From Hyphomicrobium sp. (lineage in GTDB: Bacteria; Pseudomonadota; Alphaproteobacteria; Rhizobiales; Hyphomicrobiaceae): DNA of 64,000 bases. The position numbers and the translations under genes are program-made. Positions 50,667-60,687 of the stretch are shown here, in pieces. Numbering within the stretch: position 1 is the stretch's first letter; the number at the start of each line of letters is the position of its first letter. The stretch spans positions 20,482 to 84,481 of the forward strand of contig JAEUME010000015.1 in assembly GCA_016793445.1 (NCBI GenBank). Reading direction: 5' to 3'. The notes beneath the pieces were generated by a model. The model made no database searches and had not been told where the DNA came from. It saw nothing but the letters and a program-made list of their open reading frames with translations.

Positions 50667-51209
50667 TCAAACGGAACCGCCCTTGGGCTCGAAATCCTTC
50701 GCCCGGATCTTGCGGGCGATCTTGTCGAGAACGCCGTTGACGACACGCGGTTCGTCTTCGGAAAAAAAGAAGTGAGCGACATTGATATATTCATTGATGA
50801 CAACACGCACGGGCACGTCGGCGCGCTCTAACAGCTCGCAAACACCTGCGCGCAGCACGGCCCGCAGAATGCTGTCGACGCGCACCAGCCGCCATCCCGT
50901 CGCAAGCTGATCGTCTATCAAAGGATCAATCTCACGCTGACGGCGCAGAACGCCGTGCAGGATGTCGGCGAAAAACTGCCGGTCCGCGCCTTGGGCGGCC
51001 GCGGCGGCCGTTGCATCTTCTTCTGTGCCATCGTCGGCAGCCGCGCCGGGCTTTTGCGTGATGCGCTCGGCCAGAAACTCCTCGATCACGTCATTGAGGT
51101 CCGTGCCAGCCATATCCATCTGGTAGAGCGCCTGCACGGCCGCCAGCCGCGCAGCGGTGCGCGCTGAGATCAGCTCGGACGCTGCGACAGGCTGCTTCCT
51201 GGTGGTCAT
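50667..51209 (-). CDS. nusB: Transcription antitermination factor NusB
   Basis: 180 residues. The N-terminal helices (ARLAAVQALYQMDMAGTDLN), the variable Ala/Asp insert, and the C-terminal part (AVLRAGVCELLERADVPVRV, VINEYINVAHFFFSEDEPR and VNGVLDKIARK) are typical. It binds boxA of rRNA with NusE. Its ATG overlaps the end of ribH by 4 bp. Confidence 0.95.
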   Translation of the reverse strand: MTTRKQPVAASELISARTAARLAAVQALYQMDMAGTDLNDVIEEFLAERITQKPGAAADDGTEEDATAAAAAQGADRQFFADILHGVLRRQREIDPLIDDQLATGWRLVRVDSILRAVLRAGVCELLERADVPVRVVINEYINVAHFFFSEDEPRVVNGVLDKIARKIRAKDFEPKGGSV

Positions 51210-51712
51210 GCCTTGTGTCCCCAGAAGGCGCGCTTGATCTCGATGAGCGCCAGGCAGGCGCGGGCTGCGTCTCCGCCTTTGCCCTTACGTCCGCCGGTGG
51301 CGCGGGCAATGGCTTGGGCCTCGGTGTCCACCGTCAGAACCCCGTTGCCGACCGGCGCGTCGTTGTGCACGGCGACATCCATCAGCCAGTGATTGGCGTT
51401 GTTGACCACGATATCGTAATGCGCCGTCTCGCCGCGAATGACGCAGCCCAGCGCTATCGCGCCGTCGAAACTCATCCGGCCGGCCGCACGCGCACCCACA
51501 GCGGTCGCCAGCACCTGCGGGATTTCGAGCGCGCCGGGTACAGTCAGGCGCGTATAAGTGACGCCGCGCGCCTCGAGTTCCGCAATGGCACCCTCCACCA
51601 GAAGGTCCGCAATGTGCGTATAAAAGCGCCCTTCGATGATGAGGACATGGGCCCGCAGGGGCGCGCCGGAGCGTTGTGCGCTCGCTTCCTCGTTACCGGT
51701 TTTGACGACCAT
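51206..51712 (-). CDS. ribH: 6,7-dimethyl-8-ribityllumazine synthase
   Basis: 168 residues from ATG 51712; the long upstream extension runs into ribBX and is not coding. Conserved strings are LIIEGRFYTHIADLLVEGAI, TVPGALEIPQVLATAVG, ALGCVIRGETAHYDIVVNNA, and NGVLTVDTEAQAIAR. It condenses the RibBX product with the pyrimidine made by RibD. It lies 5 bp after ribBX. Confidence 0.97.
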   Translation of the reverse strand: MVVKTGNEEASAQRSGAPLRAHVLIIEGRFYTHIADLLVEGAIAELEARGVTYTRLTVPGALEIPQVLATAVGARAAGRMSFDGAIALGCVIRGETAHYDIVVNNANHWLMDVAVHNDAPVGNGVLTVDTEAQAIARATGGRKGKGGDAARACLALIEIKRAFWGHKA

Positions 51713-51717
51713 GACCC

Positions 51718-52838
<1,121 letters not shown>

Positions 52839-52839
<1 letters not shown>

Positions 52840-53432
52840 CACGGGCGGAACTCCAGAAGGCGCGCGACGTAGCGCGCAAAAACGTCGACCTCTATGTTGA
52901 CGAGGTCGCCCGGCCTTTTCGCGCCCCAGGTCGTTACCGTCAAGCTGTGCGGAATGAGGTTGACGCCGAAGCGGTCTCCGGACACCTCGTTGACGGTTAA
53001 GGATGTGCCATCCATGGCGATGGAGCCCTTGGGAGCGATATACCGCGCCAGATGCTCGGGAGCTTCCAGAACAAAGCGGCGGCTGTCCCCATCCGGCGTG
53101 ATGGAGATGATCCTGGCAACCCCATCGACGTGACCCGAGACGATGTGTCCGCCCAGTTCGTCGCCGGCCCGCAGCGATCTTTCAAGGTTGATCTTGCGGC
53201 CGGGCTTCCAGCCCTCGAGCGTCGTCTTGGAAAGCGTCTCGTTGGAGACATCCACCGTAAAGAGCGCTCCGGCCGGATCGCGCGCGATTTCCTTGGCCGT
53301 GAGGCATACGCCATCGCAGCAAATCGAGGCGCCGGGGGGAATTGTATCTGCGCCGTAGGACGTGCGCACCGTGAACGCACCGCCTTGGCGCGACACGACT
53401 TCTCCAACGTCGCTCACCAGCCCCGTGAACAT
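52839..53432 (-). CDS. ribE: Riboflavin synthase alpha chain
   Basis: 197 residues from ATG 53432 (MFTGLVSDVGEVVS); two codons of the frame precede it. The twin lumazine-binding repeats are visible: SICCDGVCLTAKEI / FTVDVSNETLSKTTLEGWKP and SIAMDGTSLTVNEVSGDRFG / VNLIPHSLTVTTW. GGHIVSGHVDG is the conserved link. It dismutates two lumazine molecules to riboflavin. The stop overlaps the ribBX start. Confidence 0.96.
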
Positions 53433-53434
53433 GC

Positions 53435-54583
53435 TCAATGCCCTTCCTGCCTATGCGCCAAGCGCAACCGCCAAAGTCTATCAGGTCCCAAAGTCGCGGT
53501 ATCCACAATTCCCAGCGGCAGATTGCCTGCATAGCGTGCAACAAGCCCAAGCGGCGAAATGCTGCCAAGACCCTCAGATCTCGCCTGTTCGCCAACGCCC
53601 GCGACATACATGGCGATCTCATCGACGAGCGATTGGTCACTGAAAGCCCGCCACATGCCCGGGCCGCCTTCCACCAGCAATCGCGTAATGCCGCGGCTCA
53701 CAAGGGCCTCCATGACGGCCGGTAGCCAAAGCTGCGCCCCTACCACGGGGACGAGCGCCACCTCCGCACCCATCCGTTCGAGTGTCGCCTTGCGCACCGG
53801 GTCGGCTCCCAAACCTGCGATACAGAGAACGCCAACGGCGTGGGAGTCGTCGAAGAGGCGGGCATGGGGTGAAATATCGAGTCCTTTTGAGAGCACGACG
53901 CGCAAGGGCGAACAACTCTCAAGCCCGGGAAGACGGCACGTCAATTGCGGATTGTCGGCTCGTATGGTGCCCGCTCCGACTAAAATCGCATCGGCCTGCG
54001 CACGCAGCAGGTGACCATGTGCCCGCGCTTGTGGGCTCGTCACGAACACGGGCGAAGATCCGGTTCCCTCAGGAACGCGGCCCTCGCTATCAAGCGCCAT
54101 TTTTAGCGTGACGAATGGGCGGCGTTCGGTGATTCGGACGATGTGGCCCCGCGTGATCCAGCGTGCCTCCTCCGCTCCGACGCCACGCCGAACCTCCAGT
54201 CCGGCGGCCCGAAGCCGGTCGAGGCCGCGGCCGGCCACACGAGGATCGGGATCTTCAATCGCAACGACGGCCCGCTTGAGGCCCGCTTCAACTATCGCCT
54301 CCGCGCAGGGCGGCGTCTTACCGAAATGCGAGCAGGGTTCCAGCGTGACGTAGATTGTCTTGCCCCTGGCGCGCGCGCCTGCTTGTGCGATGGCGAGCGG
54401 TTCCGCGTGCGGCCTGCCGGTTGGCGCAGTGACGGCGCGCGCAATCACCTCGCCCGTGACCTCGTCTGCGATCACGGCGCCGACAGATGGATTGGGCGCC
54501 GTGAGCCCGAGCCCCCGGCGCGCCATCATCAAGGCGATCCCCATCATGTGGGCATCGAATTTGGCGCGGTCAGCGCTCACCAC
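53435..54583 (-). CDS. ribD: Bifunctional riboflavin deaminase/reductase
   Basis: 382 residues from a GTG. The deaminase zinc site is RPHAEPLAIAQAG and YVTLEPCSHFGKTPPCAEAI; the reductase half starts RPFVTLKMALDSEGRVPEGT and includes LVGAGTIRADNPQLTCRLPG and GITRLLVEGGPGMWRAF. Both halves look complete. It carries out the second and third steps of riboflavin synthesis. It is the first rib gene of the operon, 79 bp after nrdR. Confidence 0.96.
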   Translation of the reverse strand: MVSADRAKFDAHMMGIALMMARRGLGLTAPNPSVGAVIADEVTGEVIARAVTAPTGRPHAEPLAIAQAGARARGKTIYVTLEPCSHFGKTPPCAEAIVEAGLKRAVVAIEDPDPRVAGRGLDRLRAAGLEVRRGVGAEEARWITRGHIVRITERRPFVTLKMALDSEGRVPEGTGSSPVFVTSPQARAHGHLLRAQADAILVGAGTIRADNPQLTCRLPGLESCSPLRVVLSKGLDISPHARLFDDSHAVGVLCIAGLGADPVRKATLERMGAEVALVPVVGAQLWLPAVMEALVSRGITRLLVEGGPGMWRAFSDQSLVDEIAMYVAGVGEQARSEGLGSISPLGLVARYAGNLPLGIVDTATLGPDRLWRLRLAHRQEGH

Positions 54584-54662
54584 GCGCCCCTTTCACGTGC
54601 GATGTGCCGGTCCCGGGGGCGCGAACATTCCGCCTTTTTAAGAGCACGCCAGTCACGATTTT

Positions 54663-55187
54663 TTATTTCTTTGCTGCCGGAACATCAGGTGGCGAACCGG
54701 CTGCGTAGGTGTCATCACGCAACCGTCTGTCGGAGAGATCGGAGGCAATATCGCGCAACACGGCCTGGAAATCGCTGGCGTCCCGGAAATCCCGGTAAAC
54801 GGAAGCAAACCGCACATAGGCAACCGGATCGAGTTCGCGCAAGGCCGCCATGACCAGTTCGCCAATCTCCGCCGAGGTGATCTCTGTTTCGCCTGAGCTT
54901 TCGAGCTGACGCACCAGACCCGTGACAAGCCGCTCGATGCGCTCGGGCTCGATAGGACGTTTGCGCAGTGCGATCTGCACGGAGCGTTCGAGCTTGTCAC
55001 GCTCGAAGGGTACGCGGCGGCCCGATCGCTTCACCACAGTCAACTCGCGCAACTGCACCCTTTCGAACGTGGTGAAGCGCCCGCCGCAATCCGAGCAGAC
55101 CCGCCGCCGGCGGATCGCGGAGTTTTCGTCCGACGGCCGGCTGTCCTTGACCTGGCTATTTTCGCTCCCGCAGAAGGGACAGCGCAT
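54663..55187 (-). CDS. nrdR: Ribonucleotide reductase transcriptional repressor NrdR
   Basis: 174 residues. [20 protein letters not shown] and [20 protein letters not shown] make the zinc ribbon (Cys3, Cys6, then Cys31 and Cys34), followed by the ATP-cone ([40 protein letters not shown]). It senses dNTP/ATP and represses nrd genes. In most alphaproteobacteria glyA lies just upstream; here that place is taken by HxlR and other accessory genes. Confidence 0.97.
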   Translation of the reverse strand: MRCPFCGSENSQVKDSRPSDENSAIRRRRVCSDCGGRFTTFERVQLRELTVVKRSGRRVPFERDKLERSVQIALRKRPIEPERIERLVTGLVRQLESSGETEITSAEIGELVMAALRELDPVAYVRFASVYRDFRDASDFQAVLRDIASDLSDRRLRDDTYAAGSPPDVPAAKK

Positions 55188-55261
55188 GCTGGGCGTTCCT
55201 TGCCTCGTTCACTTGGCTTGAGCGCTTCTCGACCGCCCGGCCGTGCGCGTCAAGGCGCGAA

Positions 55262-55681
55262 TTACCCTTGAGCGGGACGCGGGGCCGGACGTTCTTTCTT
55301 GGAGAACTCCGCCCGCGCTGCCATGACCTGCGGAATGTGGGCCTCGGCCCAGCAATCGAGCTTCCTGACAGCGTCCGCCAGCGAACGGCCCAGATCCGTC
55401 AAGGCGTATTCGACGCGCGGGGGGATCTCGCCATAATCGATGCGCGAAACGAGCCCGTTACGCTCCAGTTCGCGCAACGTCTGCGTCAGCATCTTCTGCG
55501 AAACGCCTTCGATCAGCCGCATCAGATCGCCGTTTCGCACGGGGCCGCGCTTCAAGGCCGGCAGGATGAGAAGCGTCCACTTGTCCGCGATCAACTCAAG
55601 GATGGCCCGCGACGGGCACGCCTCGGCATAGACGTTGGGCGGCGGACACTCTCGCCCTTCAAGAACAATTTTTCTGACCAT
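55262..55681 (-). CDS. HxlR-family transcriptional regulator
   Basis: 139 residues. CPSRAILELIADKWTLLILP (the typical C-P-x4-L-x2-I-x-x-KWT motif), KRGPVRNGDLMRLIEGVSQK, MLTQTLRELERNGLVSR and PPRVEYALTDLGRSL define the HxlR winged helix. Cys in EACPSR is the redox-sensing position of many members. It is divergent from the flavodoxin-like gene across 127 bp that contain two copies of a 16-bp direct repeat, so it very probably represses that gene and itself. Confidence 0.93.
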   Translation of the reverse strand: MVRKIVLEGRECPPPNVYAEACPSRAILELIADKWTLLILPALKRGPVRNGDLMRLIEGVSQKMLTQTLRELERNGLVSRIDYGEIPPRVEYALTDLGRSLADAVRKLDCWAEAHIPQVMAARAEFSKKERPAPRPAQG

Positions 55682-55701
55682 CAGGCGCTCTTTCCATAGT
55701 T

Positions 55702-55740
55702 ACCAAAAGGTGCGTACAGCAGGAACCAAAAGGTGCGTAC
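55702..55740 (+). promoter_or_regulatory. HxlR operator: two perfect 16-bp direct repeats
   Basis: accaaaaggtgcgtac at 55702-55717 and again at 55725-55740, 23 bp apart (about two helical turns). They lie between the divergent HxlR gene and the oxidoreductase gene. The AT-rich word tttacgaatag directly after may be the -10 region of the latter. Confidence 0.7.
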
Positions 55741-55808
55741 TTTACGAATAGTTCTCTCCTCATATATCGCAGGTGCCGAAGCGAATTTCAACCGCATGGA
55801 GACACCGC

Positions 55809-56408
55809 ATGACCACCCTCGCCATCGTCTATCACTCCGGTTATGGCCACGCCGCCGCACTTGCCGATCACGTCGCCAAGGGCGCGGCGGCGGTAACTGG
55901 CGTCAGCGTCAAGACCTACAAGGCCGAAGAACTTGGTTCGCCTGACATGGGGCCCTGGGCCGAGCTCGCCAAAGCAGATGCCATCGTTTTTGGCGCCCCG
56001 ACCTACATGGGCTCGGCGTCGGCGCCCATGAAGCAGTTGATGGATGCCAGTTCCAAGGTATGGGCCGGCCAGGGATGGAAGGACAAGATCGCGGCGGGCT
56101 TCACCGTATCGGCGAGTCAATCGGGCGACAAACTCTCGACACTGATGCAGTTCGCCGTGTTCGCCGCGCAGCATGGCATGATCTGGACCGGAACCGGCAT
56201 GCTGCCCGGCAACAACAGCTCGAAGGCCTCTATCGAGGATGTGAACCGTCTCGGCTCATTTCTCGGGCTCATGGCGCAGGCCAACGCCGATCAGGGCCCG
56301 GACGTTGCCCCTCCGGCCGCTGACCGTAAGACCGCCGAACTGTTCGGCGCGCGCATCGCGCAAGTCGCGCGGCAGTGGAGCCGCGCCCGGCAGCCCGTCG
56401 CGGCGTGA
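55809..56408 (+). CDS. Flavodoxin-like NAD(P)H-dependent oxidoreductase (WrbA/NQO type)
   Basis: 199 residues from ATG 55809; 12 codons of open frame precede it without a ribosome site. The flavodoxin fold motifs are TLAIVYHSGYGHAAALADHV (phosphate-binding loop), DAIVFGAPTYMGSASAPMKQ and AAGFTVSASQSGDKLSTLMQ. Such enzymes reduce quinones or nitro/azo compounds with two electrons. Together with the divergent HxlR regulator this is a typical electrophile/quinone-stress pair (inference from family and context). Confidence 0.88.
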   Translation: MTTLAIVYHSGYGHAAALADHVAKGAAAVTGVSVKTYKAEELGSPDMGPWAELAKADAIVFGAPTYMGSASAPMKQLMDASSKVWAGQGWKDKIAAGFTVSASQSGDKLSTLMQFAVFAAQHGMIWTGTGMLPGNNSSKASIEDVNRLGSFLGLMAQANADQGPDVAPPAADRKTAELFGARIAQVARQWSRARQPVAA

Positions 56409-56542
56409 TGCTCGTCAGAACCAAAAGCACCGGCTGCGCAGGCGGCCGGTGTTTTCGCTCGCTCGAGTGCCACGGCAGCAAGTGACCCTGAGCGGACCTG
56501 TCAGAGTGCGCCGTCTAGGCGACTGTGGGCTTTCTGAATACC

Positions 56543-57421
56543 TCACCCAAACCTCGCCACCGCGAACTCGATGAAGGACCGCAACTTTGGAGTAACCCGC
56601 CGGTCAGGGGCGAACAGGAGATGCAGCGGCCGTGTGGACCGCCACTTGGGCATCACCCGAACCAATCTACCGGACTTGACATCATCCTGCGTGAGTTCCG
56701 CGGCTTGGAAGATGATGCCGAGGCCGGCAAGCGCTGCCTGCTTCAGCGCCTGACCATTATTGGCAGAAAACCGCGATTTGACGCGAACTCCGACCTTGCC
56801 ATCCTTCCCGCTGAACTCCCATCGCTCCTCGATTGCTGATCCGGCGAAACCCAGGCATTCGTGTCCCGAAAGGTCGCTCGGTTGGCGCGGTGTTCCCTTC
56901 GCCTTCAGATAGGCTGGCGCCGCACAGGCGATGAGTTCCAGCGGCCGCAGTCCGCGAGCCATCAAGGTGCTGTCCATCAGGGGACCGGCACGGAAGACGC
57001 AATCGTAGCCCTCGTCCACGAGGTCGACGACCCGATCGTTGAGAGTGAGGCGAACCGTCACCTCGGGATTCTCGGCCATGTAGACGGGGAGCAGCGGTGC
57101 CAGACTGAAGGCGCCGAAAGTGATCGGCGCGTTCACCCGGAGTTCGCCTCGTGGTTTGGCCCGGCTTTCGGCAGCGAGCAACTCGGCGGCTTCGAGTTCA
57201 GCAAGCACGATCCGCGTCCGTTCCAGGAAATCCTTGCCCGCACCGGTGAGACTCTGCTGCCGTGTCGTCCGGTTCAAAAGACGAATGCCAAGGTGCTCCT
57301 CCAGCATCCGGATATGTTTGCCGACCATCTGGCCCGAGATCCCGAGGGCATCGGCAGCGGCCGTGAAAGATCCGGTCTCAGCGACCTTTGCGAAGACCTC
57401 CATGCTCGCGAAGCGATCCAT
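56543..57421 (-). CDS. LysR-family transcriptional regulator
   Basis: 292 residues from ATG 57421; the open frame extends 41 codons upstream across the divergent promoter. The HTH is MEVFAKVAETGSFTAAADAL, GISGQMVGKHIRMLEEHLG, IRLLNRTTRQQSLTGAG. The LysR substrate domain follows (LRVNAPITFGAFSLAPLLPV, GYDCVFRAGPLMDSTLMARG). It is of the CrgA/DmlR-like group. It is divergent from the F420-reductase-like gene at 57549 and is the likely regulator of it. Confidence 0.95.
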   Translation of the reverse strand: MDRFASMEVFAKVAETGSFTAAADALGISGQMVGKHIRMLEEHLGIRLLNRTTRQQSLTGAGKDFLERTRIVLAELEAAELLAAESRAKPRGELRVNAPITFGAFSLAPLLPVYMAENPEVTVRLTLNDRVVDLVDEGYDCVFRAGPLMDSTLMARGLRPLELIACAAPAYLKAKGTPRQPSDLSGHECLGFAGSAIEERWEFSGKDGKVGVRVKSRFSANNGQALKQAALAGLGIIFQAAELTQDDVKSGRLVRVMPKWRSTRPLHLLFAPDRRVTPKLRSFIEFAVARFG

Positions 57422-57548
57422 CAATTTCCAACCAATAGTTTCAAGTGTCCTTATCATACGCCGATTTATCTCGACGCGTGAAGGGTCCATATCGTTGGTC
57501 ACCGCCGACACGATCGGCCAGCGAACAAACGAACAAAGGAGCAATCAC

Positions 57549-58175
57549 ATGACCATCGCAATCATCGGAATGGGCAACATGGGCGCCGGCATCGCGCGGC
57601 TGCTCGCCAGCAAAGGCGTGAAGGTCGCTATCGGCTCACGCGATCCGGCCAAGGCCGCCAAGCTTGCCGAGGAGATTGGCGCGGGCGCTGAGGGTGGCGG
57701 CATTACCGCTGCCGCCAAGCTCGCCGACGTCGTGATCCTGGCAGTCCCCTACACGGCAGCCGCTGAAACGATCCGGGAGGCCAACGGCTTTGCGGGAAAG
57801 GTCCTCGTCGATATCTCGAACCCGATCACCCCGGACTACAAGGCGCTGACCGTCGGCCACTCAACCTCAGCCGCAGAGGAAATCCAGAAGCTCGCGCCGC
57901 AAGCCAAGGTCGTGAAGGCATTCAACACGATCTTCGCACAGCTCCTGCCAGCTGAGTCGCGTAAGGGTCGTTCGGTGCAGGTGTTCGTTGCGGGCGACGA
58001 CGAGGCCGCCAAGAAAGTCGTGTCCGACATCGTCACCAAAGGCGATTTCGAGCCCGTCGAGTCCGGCCCATTGTCGAACGCCCGCTACCTTGAACCGGTC
58101 GGCGAGATCAACATCCATTTCGGCTTTTTCCTCGGCTGGGGCACCAGCGCTGCGCCCGCATGGATCAAGGCCTGA
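57549..58175 (+). CDS. NADPH-dependent F420 reductase-like NAD(P)-binding protein
   Basis: 208 residues from ATG 57549; the longer frame from 57120 overlaps the LysR gene. The N-terminus is MTIAIIGMGNMGAGIARLLA (GxGxxG), followed by VKVAIGSRDPAKAAKLAEEI, DVVILAVPYTAAAETIREAN, VLVDISNPITPDYKAL and VVKAFNTIFAQLL. These match the F420-dependent NADP reductase-like family, in many bacteria a general NAD(P)H reductase without F420. It is controlled from the LysR promoter. Function is family-level only. Confidence 0.9.
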   Translation: MTIAIIGMGNMGAGIARLLASKGVKVAIGSRDPAKAAKLAEEIGAGAEGGGITAAAKLADVVILAVPYTAAAETIREANGFAGKVLVDISNPITPDYKALTVGHSTSAAEEIQKLAPQAKVVKAFNTIFAQLLPAESRKGRSVQVFVAGDDEAAKKVVSDIVTKGDFEPVESGPLSNARYLEPVGEINIHFGFFLGWGTSAAPAWIKA

Positions 58176-58195
58176 TATCCGATACGAATTTGATG

Positions 58196-58230
58196 CCTTC
58201 CGCCGCGAGGCGGAAGGACACTCACGTGTC
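58196..58230 (+). terminator. Double hairpin after the F420-reductase-like gene
   Basis: ccttccgcc-gcga-ggcggaagg (58196-58217), a perfect 9-bp stem with a GCGA tetraloop, then gacac-tcac-gtgtc (58217-58230). No U-tract follows. Confidence 0.6.
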
Positions 58231-58900
58231 CGCATGGCGCTGAACGCCAATGTCTTGAGTACAGCTTTCGGACCACAGCAACGTCAAGCCGTCACCCCGT
58301 GCCGAATCGCCGGTCGGTCCCAATTGCAGACGTCGAGTGTCATGCGATCGACTTTAAGTCTTTGCGCCGTGTACCCTGGAACAAGGGCAAGCTCATCGGC
58401 GCCAAGCCGCCGCTGCGCCCGAGCCACGTCTGGTCCATAAGAACCAAGCTTCAATGGCAGATCGAAAGCGCGACCTGGCGCTTTCAATCTCGCCATCAAT
58501 AGCAAGCTTCGCGGCTTCGATGTCGTGGCTCTGCGTGTCGATGAGGTGGCGCCAAGCGGCTATGCGATGGATAGAGCAACCATCCGGCAAAAGAAGACCG
58601 GCAGACCAGTTCGACCAAACGAGGGGATTTCGCGACCGTTCTCGGGCCAATTCTTCCTTCGGCTGGTTACCAAACGTCGATTTTGACCCACTACAGACGT
58701 CCGACCGGGCTTCCGCCGAGGTCCGACCTCACACTCGGCGGCCCTCGGTCCAGTGCTATCGACCTGCGAGGTTCTTGCCTAGCTTTTCGCAGTACGCTCT
58801 GACGTGCGGAGTACGTCGGGTTATTGTCGCTGCAAGCATCGGCAGCTGAACCGCACCGGGCCAGGAGCATTGGATGCTCCGCCAGCGCGGCCAGCGGGCC
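58231..58900. other. 670-bp stretch without a recognisable gene
   Basis: Open frames on both strands are short and of random composition. ggagcat-tgg-atgctcc (58864-58880) is a hairpin positioned as a terminator for the minus-strand peptide gene ending at 58901. The rest may be decayed DNA of the accessory region. Confidence 0.4.
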
Positions 58901-59086
58901 TCACAGCTTGATCAATCCCCGGATGAACTTCCCGAGGAACGAGGTCGACTCTTCAGGGGACGATCCATCCGTTCCTTTGATGGTGGCGCGGCCGCGCGCA
59001 AGCTGCTCGGGAGACAGGCTGGTGCCACCGGCCACGAGATCAATCTCTTGGAGGATCAAAGTGCGGATTTCGCTCTTCGTGGGCAT
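58901..59086 (-). CDS. Double-glycine-leader peptide (bacteriocin/RiPP-like precursor)
   Basis: 61 residues from the ATG at 59084-59086 with cctcgggaga upstream as ribosome site. The leader SEIRTLILQEIDLVAGG has the L-x-x-x-E-(I/L)-x-x-V-x-GG pattern that PCAT/C39 transporters cleave after Gly21. The ~40-residue core (TSLSPEQLARGRATIKGTDG, SSPEESTSFLGKFIRGLIKL) has no Cys; its last ~13 residues are amphipathic and cationic. It could be a class II-type bacteriocin, a signalling peptide or a nitrile-hydratase-like leader product. No transporter or modification enzyme is in the window. Confidence 0.6.
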   Translation of the reverse strand: MPTKSEIRTLILQEIDLVAGGTSLSPEQLARGRATIKGTDGSSPEESTSFLGKFIRGLIKL

Positions 59087-59335
59087 AGTGGTTCTCCCGA
59101 GGGTGTAGGTTGTTTCGTATCGCTGTGTTTGTTGTGCCGGATTCCCAGCATCGGCGCTGTTTCGGACGGAACAGGAAAAAAAGAGACAAGCGTCGAGCGC
59201 GTGTGATCCGGCCCATGACCGGGAGCTCTTCATATCGCCAGAGAATGTTAGAGGGAGATTCTGAATACTCAGATCACCGCCTCAAGTGCCGGGAGCAGTG
59301 CGACCGCTTCTGGCCTCAGCAGACCTGCGCCCAAC

Positions 59336-59366
59336 AAAAAAGCTCCCGGCGCGGAGGCCGGGAGCT
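59336..59366 (-). terminator. Intrinsic terminator after the glyA-like remnant
   Basis: agctcccggc (59341-59350) pairs with gccgggagct (59357-59366), a perfect 10-bp stem, loop gcggag; on the minus strand it is followed by a T-run (59336-59341). It ends leftward transcription coming from the remnant at 59402. Confidence 0.92.
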
Positions 59367-59401
59367 TCAGTGCAGGTACGTCGTTTAAACGACTAGCGTC
59401 C

Positions 59402-59479
59402 TTACGAGTAGATCGGGAACTTGGCGCGCACGGCCGCTTCGACGGTGGCGTTGCCGCCCTCGCCGTTCTTGGCGAGGCC
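59402..59479 (-). pseudogene. glyA: Fragment resembling the 3' end of glyA (serine hydroxymethyltransferase)
   Basis: Read on the minus strand the sequence encodes GLAKNGEGGNATVEAAVRAK then FPIYS and a stop. This resembles the C-terminus of alphaproteobacterial GlyA, which ends '...GLAxNGxxGNAxVEAxVRxxVxALTxRFPIY'; about eight residues before FPIY would be missing. Upstream, within 15 bases, comes an in-frame TAG, and the rest of the gene is absent to the right. The strong terminator 36-66 bp beyond fits a real gene end. glyA is normally beside nrdR, whose gene lies 4.2 kb to the left. Recognition rests on a short stretch. Confidence 0.5.
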
Positions 59480-59646
59480 TAAGCAGACTGTCTAGATAGC
59501 CATGAGGTACCTGTGGAAAGAGGGGAAAATACCGCTACTCGGCGGAGAGGCTTTGTGGGTAGATCCGAACTTGCTACAGAGTATTCCTTGGTAAGCGCGA
59601 TGCACTCAACTAGCGTCCGACTGAGATTCTATTTTCGGAGGGGGCA

Positions 59647-59946
59647 ATGCAGTCCTTGAAATTCGGCTTGATGGCAGCGGCGATGGTCTGCGCACTTTCG
59701 GCGACGGCTCAGGCCGCCGATTGCGCCAGGATTACAGCCCTCGGCGAAACCTTGACCCACGATACCGCCGTGCTCTTCTCGACAAACGCTCTTAAAAATA
59801 CGCTCGCTGCGCAAGGTCGCGTGGGGAAGGGGCCCGTGCGCACGACCTGCAACACAGGCTCGATGACGACGACGTGTTACTCCTCGCAGATGGCCTGCAA
59901 AGGCGCAACACCCAAGACCTGCTTAGGCGCTTGGCTGTGCTTCTGA
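59647..59946 (+). CDS. Small secreted protein with several cysteines
   Basis: 99 residues from ATG 59647, strong ribosome site ggaggggg just upstream. The signal peptide KFGLMAAAMVCALSATAQA is cut before ADCARITALG. The mature part has seven cysteines (DCARI, TTCNTG, TTTCYSS, MACKG, KTCLG, WLCF, i.e. six plus one in the signal), suggesting disulfides. No family recognised. It may be a periplasmic or exported small protein. It stands alone. Confidence 0.6.
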   Translation: MQSLKFGLMAAAMVCALSATAQAADCARITALGETLTHDTAVLFSTNALKNTLAAQGRVGKGPVRTTCNTGSMTTTCYSSQMACKGATPKTCLGAWLCF

Positions 59947-60687
59947 CTCCGCCACTGGGCGCCAACTCGTTCTGAAGTTCATGTCCGATTTTGACCCTGA
60001 GCGGCCCTGAGCAATTGCGGCATGCCCGACCCGATGATGTTCGGCATGGTCGATGTCGTACTACCGACACCTCGGGCCGAAGCGACCAAAGTCGCCAGTT
60101 ATTTCGTGATCGTCCTAGCATGCTTTGCCTCTGCTCTTGGCTGTGTCGCGTCAATCAATTTTGATCTGAATCAAATTCTCCGATCCCCGGACTCGCAATT
60201 CCAATTGCTCCTCTCTCCGGCTATTTTTTCAATGCTCGCTCTCATCACGTCTCCATAACGAAGAAATGAGAGTTTGATGAACCTGGGTCGCTTTGATCTA
60301 GCAGGCTGAGCGGTGAGGCATTTGCCAGCCGAAGTGTCGTCCGAAGAAACTTCGGTTTTGACAGAAATTGAACGGCGGCGCCTCTGCGCCGCCGTTTCTC
60401 ACTTCAAATGCTGCCCAAAAGCGTTGCACGAGCCTCAGATGCGAAAATCATGGCGAAGCTAAGCCAACCAAGTTCTCCTTTAACACACGGCGCCTAGGCC
60501 CTTCGGCAACGCAGAAGCTTCGCCGCAAAGAAAGATGGCAGGCACGTTGAGCGCCCCCGATTCACGAAGGCACGAGGTCACCAATTGGTGTCGCAGCCTT
60601 GCGCGCTGCACCTAAGGCGCGAAGCCTTCTGGACAGTTATGGCCCTGAGCTGACAATGGCTCGTACGTTCCTGCGCTTAGATCTATG
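59947..60687. other. 741-bp stretch with at most one doubtful small ORF
   Basis: A 78-codon frame at 60022-60258 (+) encodes two hydrophobic segments (ASYFVIVLACFASALGCVAS and LLLSPAIFSMLALITSP) but has no clear ribosome site, so I do not call it a gene with confidence. Nothing else supportable was seen. Confidence 0.3.

Noticed and set aside
60022..60258. 78-codon hydrophobic ORF
   Set aside because: No ribosome site and no neighbours to support it; noted only within the gene-free region.
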